64,000 nt of DNA. It comes from Saccharomyces paradoxus (taxonomy: Eukaryota; Ascomycota; Saccharomycetes; Saccharomycetales; Saccharomycetaceae). The stretch spans positions 310,001 through 374,000 of the forward strand of contig NC_047502.1 of the NCBI RefSeq assembly GCF_002079055.1, in the 5' to 3' direction. The notes beneath the pieces were generated by a model, which saw only the letters and a program-made list of their open reading frames with translations, did not search any database and was not told the origin of the DNA. How positions within the stretch are numbered: position 1 is the stretch's first letter; the number at the start of each line of letters is the position of its first letter. Shown in pieces: positions 32,723 through 42,781 of the stretch. The translations under genes and the position numbers were made by a program.

Positions 32723-34129
32723 CTATTTGAAGCATTCTGTCTTGCCTAATTCGGGACAGTAGCAACGGTCCTTGAATCCACCCCATTCAGCCAGCATTTC
32801 TAATTTTTCCTTTGGTTCTAAGAAATATTCTCCGCTTAGAACAAAGGTTCCCCAATGAACGCCTAATACATTTCGAGCTTCTAAATCTTTCATTATCTTG
32901 AGAACCTCTTGAGGATTAATATGCCGTGGTTTTTGGTGCCACTCAGGGCAATACTGCCCACATGGAAGCAGCGCTAATTTGCAACCTTTGCCAAAACGTT
33001 CTTTAATTCTTACGAATAAATCTTTCACATATCCAGTGTCACCAGCATGGAAAAGTATAGGATTACCGTGATGAGTTAATAAAAAAGAGCACCATAAAGA
33101 TTTGTTTGTATCTAAGAGCGATCGCCCAGACCAATGCATGGCAGGGGTGGCTGATATATGGTATATCTCGTTGTTTTTCTTTACTTGCAAAGTCTCCCAC
33201 CAAGATAATTCCAGCACATTATCACAGCCGTTACTTGTCATATACGATTTCATTCCTTTAGGCACTATCCATAAGGGAGAGTCTTCGCCGCTCCAGTATT
33301 CCAAGCTTTCTGAGTCCAAGTGATCGGGGTGATTATGGGATACAAGGATGATATCTGGTTTGGGCACCTCTGTAATTTGAGATGGCATCTGAGTGATCCT
33401 TTTAGGACCCAATGTCTTATGAATTAGATAGTCACTGAACAAAGGATCAGTCAGTATCCTCAATCCGTTATAAACCGTGTAATTACAAGACTGGCCCAGC
33501 CATGTGTTATAGACCGGGCATTCTGATCCTTCATTTTCTTCTACGGCGGTCGGTATGTGCGATTCTTCTAATACTTTGCATTCCAACGGCCATGCTGTCT
33601 CCTCCGCGGGGTCAACATTCACTAAGTCAGGGCCCCATGTGGGCTTGTGGATGGGCATTAATTTATTCATTTGATGTACATCAGGCGGAATACCTCCCCT
33701 ATTTCTTTCAAATAATTCGAACACTCTATTCGCGAAGAATTCAAAAACGGTCTGAATTCTATATTCTTCGAATGGGTTTTCAAATCTACCCAAAACTTCC
33801 AAAGGACTGTATTTTAACAAGGACCCCTTATAAGTGACCTCGTTACTCTTATCCTCTAACCTTTGACACATTTCATTTCTTAAATCGATCTGCTTCACTG
33901 TAGCTAAGGACACATAAAACGCATATCCTGTATAGGGTACCAAAACTGACAGCAGAAGTATACGTGCGTATTTTCTCGAGCATTTTTGTATAGGGCGTGG
34001 CTTTTGGGAAACATGTCTTTTGAACGAGGATAACGATGTTTGCGGTCTAAACAGTTTTGATTCTCGTGGAAGTGCTAGCCTCCTATGGAGAAGGAGTCTC
34101 ATTTGAACATGAAGGGTAACAAAATTCAT
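32723..34129 (-). CDS. FMP30: Mitochondrial NAPE-phospholipase D-like metallo-beta-lactamase protein Fmp30
   Basis: N-acylphosphatidylethanolamine phospholipase D homologue of the mitochondrial inner membrane, linked to cardiolipin and N-acylethanolamine metabolism (family knowledge). 468 residues from the ATG at 34127-34129. A basic N-terminal region (to about 60) precedes a single membrane segment (ILLLSVLVPYTGYAFYVSLA, about 58-77). The metallo-beta-lactamase domain fills about 190-455, with the zinc motif HNHPDH at 265-270, further histidines in ATPAMHWSGRS, the aspartate in FHAGDTGY and a late GVHWGTF. All metal ligands are present. Divergent from ELP4. Confidence 0.96.
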   Translation of the reverse strand: MNFVTLHVQMRLLLHRRLALPRESKLFRPQTSLSSFKRHVSQKPRPIQKCSRKYARILLLSVLVPYTGYAFYVSLATVKQIDLRNEMCQRLEDKSNEVTYKGSLLKYSPLEVLGRFENPFEEYRIQTVFEFFANRVFELFERNRGGIPPDVHQMNKLMPIHKPTWGPDLVNVDPAEETAWPLECKVLEESHIPTAVEENEGSECPVYNTWLGQSCNYTVYNGLRILTDPLFSDYLIHKTLGPKRITQMPSQITEVPKPDIILVSHNHPDHLDSESLEYWSGEDSPLWIVPKGMKSYMTSNGCDNVLELSWWETLQVKKNNEIYHISATPAMHWSGRSLLDTNKSLWCSFLLTHHGNPILFHAGDTGYVKDLFVRIKERFGKGCKLALLPCGQYCPEWHQKPRHINPQEVLKIMKDLEARNVLGVHWGTFVLSGEYFLEPKEKLEMLAEWGGFKDRCYCPELGKTECFK

Positions 34130-34920
34130 TTGCAGTACAGACAGGCATGCAGTCCCTCAGTAATTTGATCACTGCACTTTTCCACTATCTTCACACTACC
34201 GTTTTTTGTTAAGCATCAGTAATGATGAATCTTCGGGAACTGCTTAACGACAGTAAAGAAAAAAAAGAAAAAAAGAATTAGTATGTGTTGAAAATATTCA
34301 AAAAATAAACGCATAAGAGAACCCCCACTAAAAGGTCTATTCACTTTTTACAAAAAGACGGACAAATGTTTCATGATAACATGCTTCATTATACGACCAC
34401 GGGTTCTCATATAATCTTGGTATATATCGAGCGGAAAAGACTCAAGTAACCGCTACGGCAATTTGGAGTTTAGCTTATTATTCTCGCCCATTTGATTTAT
34501 AATTTAATTTTTCCTGAACCTTAAAAACTTCGAGCAACGATTGAGGAGGACATCAGTATCATAGTTCACTGCGGTAAATGTATCTCCAGGATAGTTCCAA
34601 TGCTTTCTTTGAAAAAATTCCACCAATCGCTGAGTTTTTATTACAATCACATCAATGAATCATCTTTAAAAGTAATAAATCTGGCAATACAACTATCGGA
34701 CAGCAAGTTTCTGTCCTATGGTCGACTTCTCAGGCGCAATAGCAGCTATTGCTATTGCTGGCTTTTGACACCAGACCGGGTAAAGCGCGTGGAATGAGTT
34801 ATAGTTGCTGAAAGGACGAAAACTACGTTTGAGGCTGTCGATGAGCCTGGGTGGTTTAGAGATGACGTGCAGAGAACAACGCTATATAGCAAACTTCCAT
34901 TCTCAAATATCGCGTCTGCC
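34130..34920. promoter_or_regulatory. FMP30/ELP4 divergent promoter region
   Basis: 791 bp between divergent genes. It contains purine tracts (34255-34280), an exact Reb1 core CGGGTAA at 34777-34783 (138-144 bp upstream of ELP4) and a CAG/GCT-rich spot at 34735-34760. A 65-codon ORF at 34600-34797 is not supported. Confidence 0.6.
34777..34783 (-). promoter_or_regulatory. Reb1 core site upstream of ELP4
   Basis: CCGGGTAA on the plus strand, i.e. TTACCCGG on the minus strand, the strong Reb1 form. At 138-144 bp upstream of the ELP4 ATG it is well placed to keep the promoter nucleosome-free. Confidence 0.6.
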
Positions 34921-36300
34921 ATGTCATTTCGTAAAAGAGGTGAAGTGCTGAATGATAGGGGTAACGGGCTAAGAGGTCCACTGCTAAGAGGTCCTCCGCG
35001 CACTTCCTCAATGCCCTTGAGGGCACCCAACAGAAGAGTCCCTGGAAACGTGTCCTTGTCTGACACTACAGCAAAATTAACGAAGTTGAATTTCGTGGAT
35101 GAGCCCAAGACAATAATTGGGTTGGACAGTACCCATGTGGGCATTAGACCCTCTCCTGCAACTTCTCAACCTACCACTTCAACGGGAAGTGCTGACTTGG
35201 ACAGTATACTAGGTCATATGGGGCTACCACTGGGAAACTCCCTATTGGTGGAGGAGCAGGGCACAACGGAATTTCATTCCATCCTTGGTAAACTGTTTGC
35301 CGCACAGGGTATTGTTCATAACAGAATTTCAGACAGCAGCGCTGATAAAACTAGAAATGGTGACACTCATGTCATTGTTTTGTCATTGAACCAAATGTTT
35401 GCAAAGGAATTACCAGGTATCTACAAGGGATCACGTAAACAGATGAAGAAAAATTTAATTTCTGAAGAGGAATCGAAAGTTACCGTCCAAAATTTAAATC
35501 AAACCCAAGGATCGACGCCTTCTAGGTATAAAGACTTGAAAATTGCATGGAAATATAAGCTGGCCGACGAAAAGAGATTGGGTTCTCCGGACCGGGACGA
35601 CATCCAACAAAATCCTGAATACAAGGACTACAACCATCAGTTTGAAATTACAACGCGCCTGATGCCTGCCCCCATAGCATCTGAACTAACATTTATCGCT
35701 CCAACTCAGCCTATCTCCACTATTCTGAGCCAAATGGAACAGATTATTAAAAGGAATGACAAGAAACTGATAAGAATTGTTATCCCCTCCCTGCTACATC
35801 CGGCAATGTATCCACCTAAAATGTTTGAATCGTCCGAAATAATTGGCCTATTGCATGGTGTGAGAAGTCTTGTTAAGAAATACTATGAGAGGGTTGTCCT
35901 GTTTGCTTCGATATCCATAGACATTATCACACCTTCATTACTGATACTGTTGAGAAACATGTTCGACTCTGTCATCGATTTAGAACCCTTCAATCAGGAG
36001 ATGTCCCAGTTCTTAGAACGCGTCTATAAGTCACAGCCGGGAAAGATTCAACATGGGCTAGTCCACATATTGAAATTGCCGGTTTTTACGGATCGTGGAG
36101 AAATGAGAGTTCTAAAGTCTGAATGGGCGTTTAGAAACGGCAGGAAGAAGTTTGAGATAGAACAATGGGGAATACCCGTGGATGATGCGGAAGGTTCAGC
36201 CGCCTCGGAACAATCACATTCGCAGTCGCATTCAGATAATTCAAATGAAATTTCCCATAATGTACCTGCAAAGAAGACCAAGATTTCGTTAGATTATTAA
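34921..36300 (+). CDS. ELP4: Elongator subunit Elp4
   Basis: Subunit of the hexameric Elp4-Elp5-Elp6 RecA-like ring of Elongator, which binds tRNA and is needed for mcm5/ncm5 modification of wobble uridines. I start at the ATG 34921 (MSFRKRGEVLND), 459 residues; the 18 codons open upstream begin at GTG. The N-terminal 80 residues are basic and disordered. The RecA-like fold spans about 85-400 and, as in this family, lacks a proper Walker A (GLPLGNSLLVEEQG in its place). The C-terminus carries a Ser/His-rich acidic tail. The N-terminal 80 residues differ from my memory of S. cerevisiae far more than the core does. ELP3 of the same complex lies about 23 kb downstream. Confidence 0.96.
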   Translation: MSFRKRGEVLNDRGNGLRGPLLRGPPRTSSMPLRAPNRRVPGNVSLSDTTAKLTKLNFVDEPKTIIGLDSTHVGIRPSPATSQPTTSTGSADLDSILGHMGLPLGNSLLVEEQGTTEFHSILGKLFAAQGIVHNRISDSSADKTRNGDTHVIVLSLNQMFAKELPGIYKGSRKQMKKNLISEEESKVTVQNLNQTQGSTPSRYKDLKIAWKYKLADEKRLGSPDRDDIQQNPEYKDYNHQFEITTRLMPAPIASELTFIAPTQPISTILSQMEQIIKRNDKKLIRIVIPSLLHPAMYPPKMFESSEIIGLLHGVRSLVKKYYERVVLFASISIDIITPSLLILLRNMFDSVIDLEPFNQEMSQFLERVYKSQPGKIQHGLVHILKLPVFTDRGEMRVLKSEWAFRNGRKKFEIEQWGIPVDDAEGSAASEQSHSQSHSDNSNEISHNVPAKKTKISLDY

Positions 36301-36588
36301 GTTTATTGTTTAATTTAGAGAATGTAGAGTAGGCTCTTTAACAAGCGCGTTCGTTGTAATATTTTTCTTATCTAGTATATTTTTTAAGTACGATTGTTGT
36401 ATATAAATTAGCTTTTTCCTGAGTCTCAGCGGTGGCAGCTGGAAGGTGGAAAAGGCATCGGCTAGATGTCAAAATGTGAAAAAGTGAAATGATTTATTAA
36501 TAAAAAGGAGGGCAAGCTGCAAAGAGGCTTTGACCAACGAAAGACAATTCCAGTCTTTTGGATTAGATATAGGCAGATAGAATAGGAT

Positions 36589-38079
36589 ATGAAAGTATTA
36601 CAATTCAATCAAGATGCGACATGCTGTGTGGTGGCCGCGTCATCGCATCAGATTTCGATTTATAACTGTGACCCCTTTGGTAAATGTTTTGAAATTGACA
36701 CTAAGAATTCCAAAAAAAAAAATTCAAACAATAATGATACAGCTTCAAACTCAGAATCACGGAATAATGAGGAGAGCATATTGATAAGCAATGGCTCTCG
36801 CGGTCGTACCGATGTAGAGGAGGAGGAAGATAATGAGGACAATGCCCTTGTCTCAGGGAATATACTGAAGGAAGGGGAGTTTGTCATTGAAATGCTGTTC
36901 TCAACAAGCCTTATTGCTATTGCAGATAGAGGGCAAGGTTTAAACAAAGGAAAAAAGCTGAAGATTGTGAATACGAAAAGAAAATCAACCATATGTGAAA
37001 TAGTTTTTCCACATGAAATAGTTGATGTAGTTATGAATAGAAAAAGGATGTGCGTACTTCTTGAAAGTGACCAGATATTCATTTATGACATATCTTGCAT
37101 GAAGCCGCTAGAAACTATTGATCTTTGGGAAGATCATTATAAGAGGTCCCAAGCTAATTCATCCTTAAATGCGTCGAATACCGGAACTTTAGAGGGAGAT
37201 TCTGCAAATTTGAACAGGGCGGCTAGCAATTTACTAGCAAATGCCACTCAAAAGAGCGTAAACGGATCAAATCCCAGTGTAAGAAGCAGGAGGAACTCTT
37301 TGAGAAGTAAAATAAGGCCAAGAATGGTTTTAAGTAACGACGACAGAAGTATACTGTGCTTTACTGCATATAGCTCACCCAAGAAGAATAAGCCAAATTC
37401 AGAAGCACTATATGATGTGGTGATTTATGACACACTGAATGTGACGCCAATCAACTATTTGAATTCCGTGCACAAGGGAAATGTTGCATGTTTAGCAGTA
37501 AGCCATGATGGTAAACTGCTTGCCACTGCCTCGGATAAGGGAACCATAATAAGGGTGTTTCATACGGGGGTAGATTCAGACTATATGTCTTCAAGGTCAT
37601 TGTTTAAAGAATTTAGACGTGGTACCAGATTATGCAATTTGTATCAGCTAGCTTTCGATAAGAGTATGACTATGATTGGATGTGTAGGTGATACGGACAC
37701 TATTCATCTATTCAAACTTGATGACATGTCTAATAGTCTCACTGGAGATACTTCTAACAACGGCCACTGGAATGAAGAAGAAGACATACTGGCATCAAAT
37801 TCCAACCCCAGTATGGGAACCCCAAAAGAAACACCTCCCTCGAAACCAAGACTTGCGAACTATTTCTCAAAGAAAATAAAATCTTCGATACCAAACCAGA
37901 ATCTGAGCCGTAATTTTGCTTATATTACAGTTAATGAATCGAACAGAAGTTGTTTAGGGTTTCCCGATGAATTTCCTAATCAAGTTTATGTTGCCTCCGA
38001 TGATGGTACTTTCAGTATATATAGCATTCCGTCCAGACCCGGTGAATGTGTGCTGACTAAAAATAATAAATTTACGTAA
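36589..38079 (+). CDS. ATG21: PROPPIN beta-propeller protein Atg21
   Basis: Phosphoinositide-binding seven-bladed propeller acting at the vacuole and pre-autophagosomal site in the Cvt pathway and Atg8 lipidation. 496 residues from the ATG at 36589. The PtdIns3P/PtdIns(3,5)P2-binding FRRG motif is at residues 342-345 (KEFRRGTRLC). WD-like blades are visible, e.g. GNVACLAVSHDGKLLATASDKGTIIRVF. Two Asn/Ser/Glu-rich acidic or basic loops interrupt the propeller: about 42-85 (KKKNSNNNDTASNSES) and about 195-245. The paired arginines identify a PROPPIN; among Atg18, Hsv2 and Atg21, length and synteny point to Atg21. Same strand as ELP4, 288 bp apart. Confidence 0.96.
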   Translation: MKVLQFNQDATCCVVAASSHQISIYNCDPFGKCFEIDTKNSKKKNSNNNDTASNSESRNNEESILISNGSRGRTDVEEEEDNEDNALVSGNILKEGEFVIEMLFSTSLIAIADRGQGLNKGKKLKIVNTKRKSTICEIVFPHEIVDVVMNRKRMCVLLESDQIFIYDISCMKPLETIDLWEDHYKRSQANSSLNASNTGTLEGDSANLNRAASNLLANATQKSVNGSNPSVRSRRNSLRSKIRPRMVLSNDDRSILCFTAYSSPKKNKPNSEALYDVVIYDTLNVTPINYLNSVHKGNVACLAVSHDGKLLATASDKGTIIRVFHTGVDSDYMSSRSLFKEFRRGTRLCNLYQLAFDKSMTMIGCVGDTDTIHLFKLDDMSNSLTGDTSNNGHWNEEEDILASNSNPSMGTPKETPPSKPRLANYFSKKIKSSIPNQNLSRNFAYITVNESNRSCLGFPDEFPNQVYVASDDGTFSIYSIPSRPGECVLTKNNKFT

Positions 38080-38236
38080 TGCATGTATGCAGTTTTCATA
38101 ATCTTAATAGATATTGCACGTATTCACGTATGTCTTCCTAAAGAAAGCAGGAATTTTTAAAACAATTATTATGTAGTTATTTACATACGGGATGATATTT
38201 TGAGAAGAGGAAAAAAGCCAAGTAGACAATGGAACC

Positions 38237-38779
38237 TCACCAAAACCATCTTCTATACCAGGGCTTTGTATGAGTTGTACTGTACTTTCCTCCTACGCTG
38301 TTGTAAGTTTTATCCTGACCGATTAACTCATTTAATTGGCCTTCCAGAATTTCTACCTCTTTCTTCAACTGGTTTTCTCTCTCCTCATGCTCTAATTTCC
38401 ACCAAGAAAAGTGAAGTAGTAAGTACACGGAAGATCCCATTAGTATGAACATCCAGAGAGGTCTAATAAATCTTTTTAAGGGGATCTCGTGTCCTGATTC
38501 TTCCTCTTGAGAAAATTTCTTGAGCATATCTAACTCCTTCTTGATATTTAGTTCCGTAGTACGCTCATTAATCAAATCGCGTATCAGTTCAGTATCGACA
38601 CCCTCTAAAGAATCCAAATTAGCTAAGTCCTCCAAGCTCTTAATTTCTTTCCGCGGTGACGTTGGAGTAGGCCTTTGCTGTTGGTTTGGGAGACGGTTAT
38701 GGTAATAGGCAACAGCTGTGATAGAAGATAATTTAGTTCTACTCACAGCAATGAGAGCATTAGGACGTCTTTTTAACAT
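38237..38779 (-). CDS. INA17: Mitochondrial F1Fo ATP synthase assembly factor Ina17
   Basis: Inner-membrane protein that with Ina22 forms the INA complex for assembly of the peripheral stalk of ATP synthase (family knowledge). 180 residues from the ATG at 38777-38779, two fewer than I remember for S. cerevisiae. An N-terminal basic presequence ([19 protein letters not shown]) is followed by a charged region and a single membrane segment, [20 protein letters not shown] (about 107-126). A coiled-coil helix ([20 protein letters not shown]) follows and the C-terminus ends in RRWFW. Convergent with ATG21 across 157 bp. Confidence 0.93.
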   Translation of the reverse strand: MLKRRPNALIAVSRTKLSSITAVAYYHNRLPNQQQRPTPTSPRKEIKSLEDLANLDSLEGVDTELIRDLINERTTELNIKKELDMLKKFSQEEESGHEIPLKRFIRPLWMFILMGSSVYLLLHFSWWKLEHEERENQLKKEVEILEGQLNELIGQDKTYNSVGGKYSTTHTKPWYRRWFW

Positions 38780-39099
38780 GATGTCTATTATGTACTTTAG
38801 CTCCCATGTTTTTTCTTAAGACTTACAAATTTAAGAGAGTGCTTTAGTGAAGACTTTATTTTATGATTCTTGCCGTTAGTGACCCCACTCAAAATCAGAT
38901 GAAGAAGGGTATACATATTGGATTTCCCACGTAAACAAATATATCAACTAAATGAGCTTCATCTTAATGAACTTAACTACATGGTATTGAGAGAATTATA
39001 AACAGGTAGATAGATATCTTTAAATAAAAATAGGCAGATAAGTAACGGTGTTTAAGAATCAAGGAATGAAGGGAGAGTAAATATGCAAAAATTTCCCTC
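38780..39099. promoter_or_regulatory. INA17 promoter / MGR2 3' region
   Basis: 320 bp, AT-rich. A GTAAACAA forkhead-type match at 38931-38938 is isolated, with one copy, so it is likely chance. No gene recognised. Confidence 0.5.
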
Positions 39100-39447
<348 letters not shown>

Positions 39448-39657
39448 TTATTATGAACTTGGAGCTATTGCTCTACTGGGCGTGTATGATCTTTTATGGC
39501 TTGCTTCCTTTTTATGGAAAAGTAGTGGAGTTTGTTTAATTGTTGATCTTGTTCGGGAGTTTTCAAAAGAAAATAAAAAGTGGTTGGCTCATAATGTTAA
39601 GAAAGGAATTTTAGCTTTCAATTGAATATAACCGGCTACAGTTAAACACTGTGAATT

Positions 39658-41139
39658 ATGCTCGAATTACGAAGTTGTAGTTATTTAGTGAACAGTAGTA
39701 AGAGGCACATGCCTCTAGTGACTTATTACCGATTAAATGCGATAAAATGGCCTAAGTCTCGATTTTATTCACATACGGCTAGTCCTTCAAAAGTACAAGG
39801 CACATTGGACTCTCGAAATGGAAATATTCTGGACGAACTCAAGCAAAGGGGTTTAGTGTGTCAGGTCTCACAGCCGGAGGGTGTCCTTCGGACGAAGTTG
39901 AACAGTGACGATAAGATCAAGCTCTACTGCGGGGTGGATCCCACTGCTCAGTCACTGCATTTAGGAAACCTAGTTCCATTGATGGTTCTATTGCACTTTT
40001 ACGCACAAGGTCATGACATTGTGACTGTGATAGGTGGAGCGACAGGGAAAGTTGGGGACCCCAGTGGGAGGAAAATTGAAAGAGACGTTATGGAGAACGA
40101 TATTAGGCAAAACAACATCATATCTATCTCGCAACAACTACAAAGGTTTTTCAAAAATGGACTAGAATATTACAGAAACCGATGTGCTCTCACAGAAGAT
40201 GTACCTTCTGGAAAATACACACCAAAGAATAATTTCAACTGGTGGAAAGATATCAAAATGTTGGATTTCTTGGCGGATTTTGGTAGGCACATTAGGGTAC
40301 AATCAATGCTGGCGAGAGATTCAGTTTCTTCCAGGCTTCAAACTAAAAATAGTCTCGGATTTAACGAATTCACTTATCAAATTTTACAAGCCTACGATTT
40401 TTATCATTTGTACAAGGAAGAGAATGTGACTATACAAGTAGGTGGTAACGACCAATGGGGAAATATAACAGCAGGTATCGATCTCATAAATAGGACACAA
40501 CCTATACAGAAGAAGGGTTTGCCATTTGGTGTCACTGTCCCCTTGTTGACGACAGCGACAGGAGAGAAATTTGGGAAAAGTGCGGGCAATGCTGTTTTTA
40601 TTGACCCTTCAATTAATACGGCATATGATGTTTACCAATTCTTTTATAATACTCTGGATGCTGATGTGCCCAAGTTTTTGAAGATCTTCACTTTTTTAGA
40701 TTCAAGTGAAATCAAGACAATCGCGGAATCGCATGCCAAATCACCCAATTTACGTCATGGCCAATCTTTATTGGCTAAAGAGGTCACTGACATGTTATAT
40801 GGAGTTGGCTCCGGTTCGGACTCAGAAGCGCTCTCTAATGTTATCTTTGGACGTTATGACGGAACCTTATCCGCCACCAAGTTAATTGATCTATGTAAAA
40901 AGGCCAGAATTCTACAGCATGCTGATAGGGAGGACAACTTAATCAAGTTAATTTGTAAACTAGTAGATTGCTCAGTATCAGAAGCCAGAAGAAAACTCTC
41001 CCAAGGAAGCGTGTACTTACATCATTCAAGAACCAAAGTGAACGAAAACATTTCTAATTTGGCTCCTTTCTTGATAGACGATCGAGTGCTGATCTTGAGG
41101 ATAGGAAAGCAGAAATGTTTTATAATAGAAATGCGTTAA
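39658..41139 (+). CDS. MSY1: Mitochondrial tyrosyl-tRNA synthetase
   Basis: Class I synthetase charging mitochondrial tRNA-Tyr. 493 residues from the ATG at 39658; the N-terminal ~45 residues are basic and lack acidic residues after Glu3 (LRSCSYLVNSSKRH), a mitochondrial presequence. Rossmann core: tyrosine-binding YCGVDPTAQSLHLGNL with the HIGH-like HLGN (about 100-116), then GGATGKVGDPSGRK, GGNDQWGNI and the KMSKS-like KFGKSAGN. A C-terminal S4-like RNA-binding segment (SVSEARRKLSQGSVYLHHSRTK in part) completes a bacterial-type TyrRS. Convergent with ERI1 over 98 bp. Confidence 0.97.
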   Translation: MLELRSCSYLVNSSKRHMPLVTYYRLNAIKWPKSRFYSHTASPSKVQGTLDSRNGNILDELKQRGLVCQVSQPEGVLRTKLNSDDKIKLYCGVDPTAQSLHLGNLVPLMVLLHFYAQGHDIVTVIGGATGKVGDPSGRKIERDVMENDIRQNNIISISQQLQRFFKNGLEYYRNRCALTEDVPSGKYTPKNNFNWWKDIKMLDFLADFGRHIRVQSMLARDSVSSRLQTKNSLGFNEFTYQILQAYDFYHLYKEENVTIQVGGNDQWGNITAGIDLINRTQPIQKKGLPFGVTVPLLTTATGEKFGKSAGNAVFIDPSINTAYDVYQFFYNTLDADVPKFLKIFTFLDSSEIKTIAESHAKSPNLRHGQSLLAKEVTDMLYGVGSGSDSEALSNVIFGRYDGTLSATKLIDLCKKARILQHADREDNLIKLICKLVDCSVSEARRKLSQGSVYLHHSRTKVNENISNLAPFLIDDRVLILRIGKQKCFIIEMR

Positions 41140-41237
41140 AAAGGGGGTATTATAAGGTACATGTATAAAATAGACTAGCGTGAGATGATATTATATCATT
41201 TCATACACTAGGAACTTGTAAATAAGATTATAAATGA

Positions 41238-41444
41238 TTATTCATCTTTGCTGCTTGCGAACATTTCACTATCACACCAGGATATGAGCGCCCACAGCCA
41301 AAGTGTTGCAGGGCATAGCAATAATACACACCAATAGTGCAGTAAAGATTCATTGTCGCGCAACCAGTAAAATGTGGCAAGACTAATTAGGAGTACCGAG
41401 TAAGTGAACCCCAAAACCAAAAAGCCTAGGTTACGTGGTCTCAT
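41238..41444 (-). CDS. ERI1: ER membrane protein Eri1 (GPI-GlcNAc transferase subunit)
   Basis: Small ER protein of the GPI-N-acetylglucosaminyltransferase complex that makes the first GPI precursor, and an inhibitor of GTP-bound Ras2 at the ER (family knowledge; PIG-Y type). 68 residues from the ATG at 41442-41444, the S. cerevisiae length. Two hydrophobic segments are clear: LGFLVLGFTYSVLLISLATF (about 6-25) and WCVLLLCPATLWLWALISW (about 38-56), joined by a short polar loop RDNESLLHY. The C-terminus is polar, SEMFASSKDE. It is divergent from PNG1 with only 191 bp between. Easily missed because of its size. Confidence 0.94.
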   Translation of the reverse strand: MRPRNLGFLVLGFTYSVLLISLATFYWLRDNESLLHYWCVLLLCPATLWLWALISWCDSEMFASSKDE

Positions 41445-41635
41445 GCGCCTATGAATTCGTAATCATGTAAATGACACCGTCCCGTTGCTTAGTTTCAACT
41501 GTCCTATGCTGTCTTGATATTTTCGAATGTTTGCGTAATGTAATCTTCTCAGTATCTAGCGAAGAAAAAAGGATGCGTTGAGTACAGATACAGAAGACGT
41601 AAAACAACCTGAAGAAGTCAAGAGATAGAATAGCA

Positions 41636-42727
41636 ATGGGAAAAGTATCCGAAAAAAGTGATATAGATTTCGATTCAATAGCCAAAATGTTGTTGATTAA
41701 ATATAAGGATTTAATACTGTCAAAATTCAAGAAAACTGTACCTATAGAAAATATAAAGTTTCAGAATTTAATTCGTTCAAACCAATTCGCACAAGGAGTC
41801 CTAGGGCAAAGTCAACACCTCTGTTCAGTCTATGAAAATCCTTCATGGCATTCTATAGTCCTGGAGGCATTGGATCTAGATCTTATATATAAAAATGTTG
41901 ATAAGGAATTTGCAAAAGATGGGCATGCAGATGGGGAAAGTGTGTACTCAGATTATCTAGTAAAGGAGCTGCTTCGCTACTTCAAACAAGATTTTTTCAA
42001 ATGGTGCAACAAACCAGATTGCCACCATTGTGGGCAGAATACTTCAGAAAATATGACATCTCTGGGCAATCAGGGGCCCGATGCAGAGGAATCTAAATTC
42101 AATTGCGGGACTGTTGAAGTTTATAAATGCAATAAATGTGGAAATGTGACTAGATTTCCTCGTTATAACGATCCAATTAAGTTGCTAGAAACAAGAAAGG
42201 GTAGATGTGGTGAATGGTGCAACTTATTCACTTTGATTTTGAAATCGTTCGGATTGGATGTTCGCTACGTCTGGAATAGAGAAGATCACGTTTGGTGTGA
42301 ATATTATTCAACTTATTTGAATAGATGGATTCACGTCGACTCTTGTGAGCAATCATTCGACCAACCATACATCTATTCAGTCAACTGGAACAAGAAAATG
42401 AGTTACTGTATTGCATTCGGCAAAAATGGCGTTGTTGACGTTAGTAAACGCTATATTCTTCAAAACGAACTGCCCAGAGATCAAATTAAGGAAGAAGATC
42501 TAAAATTTCTGTGTCAGTTTATAACTAAGAGGTTGAGGTCTTTGTTAAACGATGATGAGATATACCAACTTGCATGTCGTGATGAACAGGAACAGATAGA
42601 GTTGATTATGGGAAAGGCACAAGAAAGGGAAGTCGAAAACATTAGTGCCGTTTCAAAAACATCTAATCACGGTAGAGAAAGTGGATCCGCCGACTGGAAG
42701 GCACAGCGGGGGGAGGACGGTAAATAG
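41636..42727 (+). CDS. PNG1: Peptide:N-glycanase Png1
   Basis: Cytosolic deglycosylating amidase that strips N-glycans from misfolded glycoproteins exported from the ER; it binds Rad23. 363 residues from the ATG at 41636. Transglutaminase-like fold with catalytic triad Cys191 (GRCGEW), His218 (EDHVWCEY) and Asp235 (HVDSC). Two CxxC pairs of the zinc site are seen in CNKPDCHHCG and VYKCNKCGNV. Length and triad numbering equal the S. cerevisiae enzyme from memory. The C-terminus is polar and variable. Convergent with EEB1 over 54 bp. Confidence 0.97.
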   Translation: MGKVSEKSDIDFDSIAKMLLIKYKDLILSKFKKTVPIENIKFQNLIRSNQFAQGVLGQSQHLCSVYENPSWHSIVLEALDLDLIYKNVDKEFAKDGHADGESVYSDYLVKELLRYFKQDFFKWCNKPDCHHCGQNTSENMTSLGNQGPDAEESKFNCGTVEVYKCNKCGNVTRFPRYNDPIKLLETRKGRCGEWCNLFTLILKSFGLDVRYVWNREDHVWCEYYSTYLNRWIHVDSCEQSFDQPYIYSVNWNKKMSYCIAFGKNGVVDVSKRYILQNELPRDQIKEEDLKFLCQFITKRLRSLLNDDEIYQLACRDEQEQIELIMGKAQEREVENISAVSKTSNHGRESGSADWKAQRGEDGK

Positions 42728-42781
42728 AGACATAAGAGAACAGATTACTATGTGTAAGGAATTTTATCTAAGAACATTTTT

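Noticed and set aside
34752-35144. 130-codon minus-strand ORF over the ELP4 start
   Set aside because: Antisense shadow of the ELP4 N-terminus and promoter; comparable to the dubious YPL102C.
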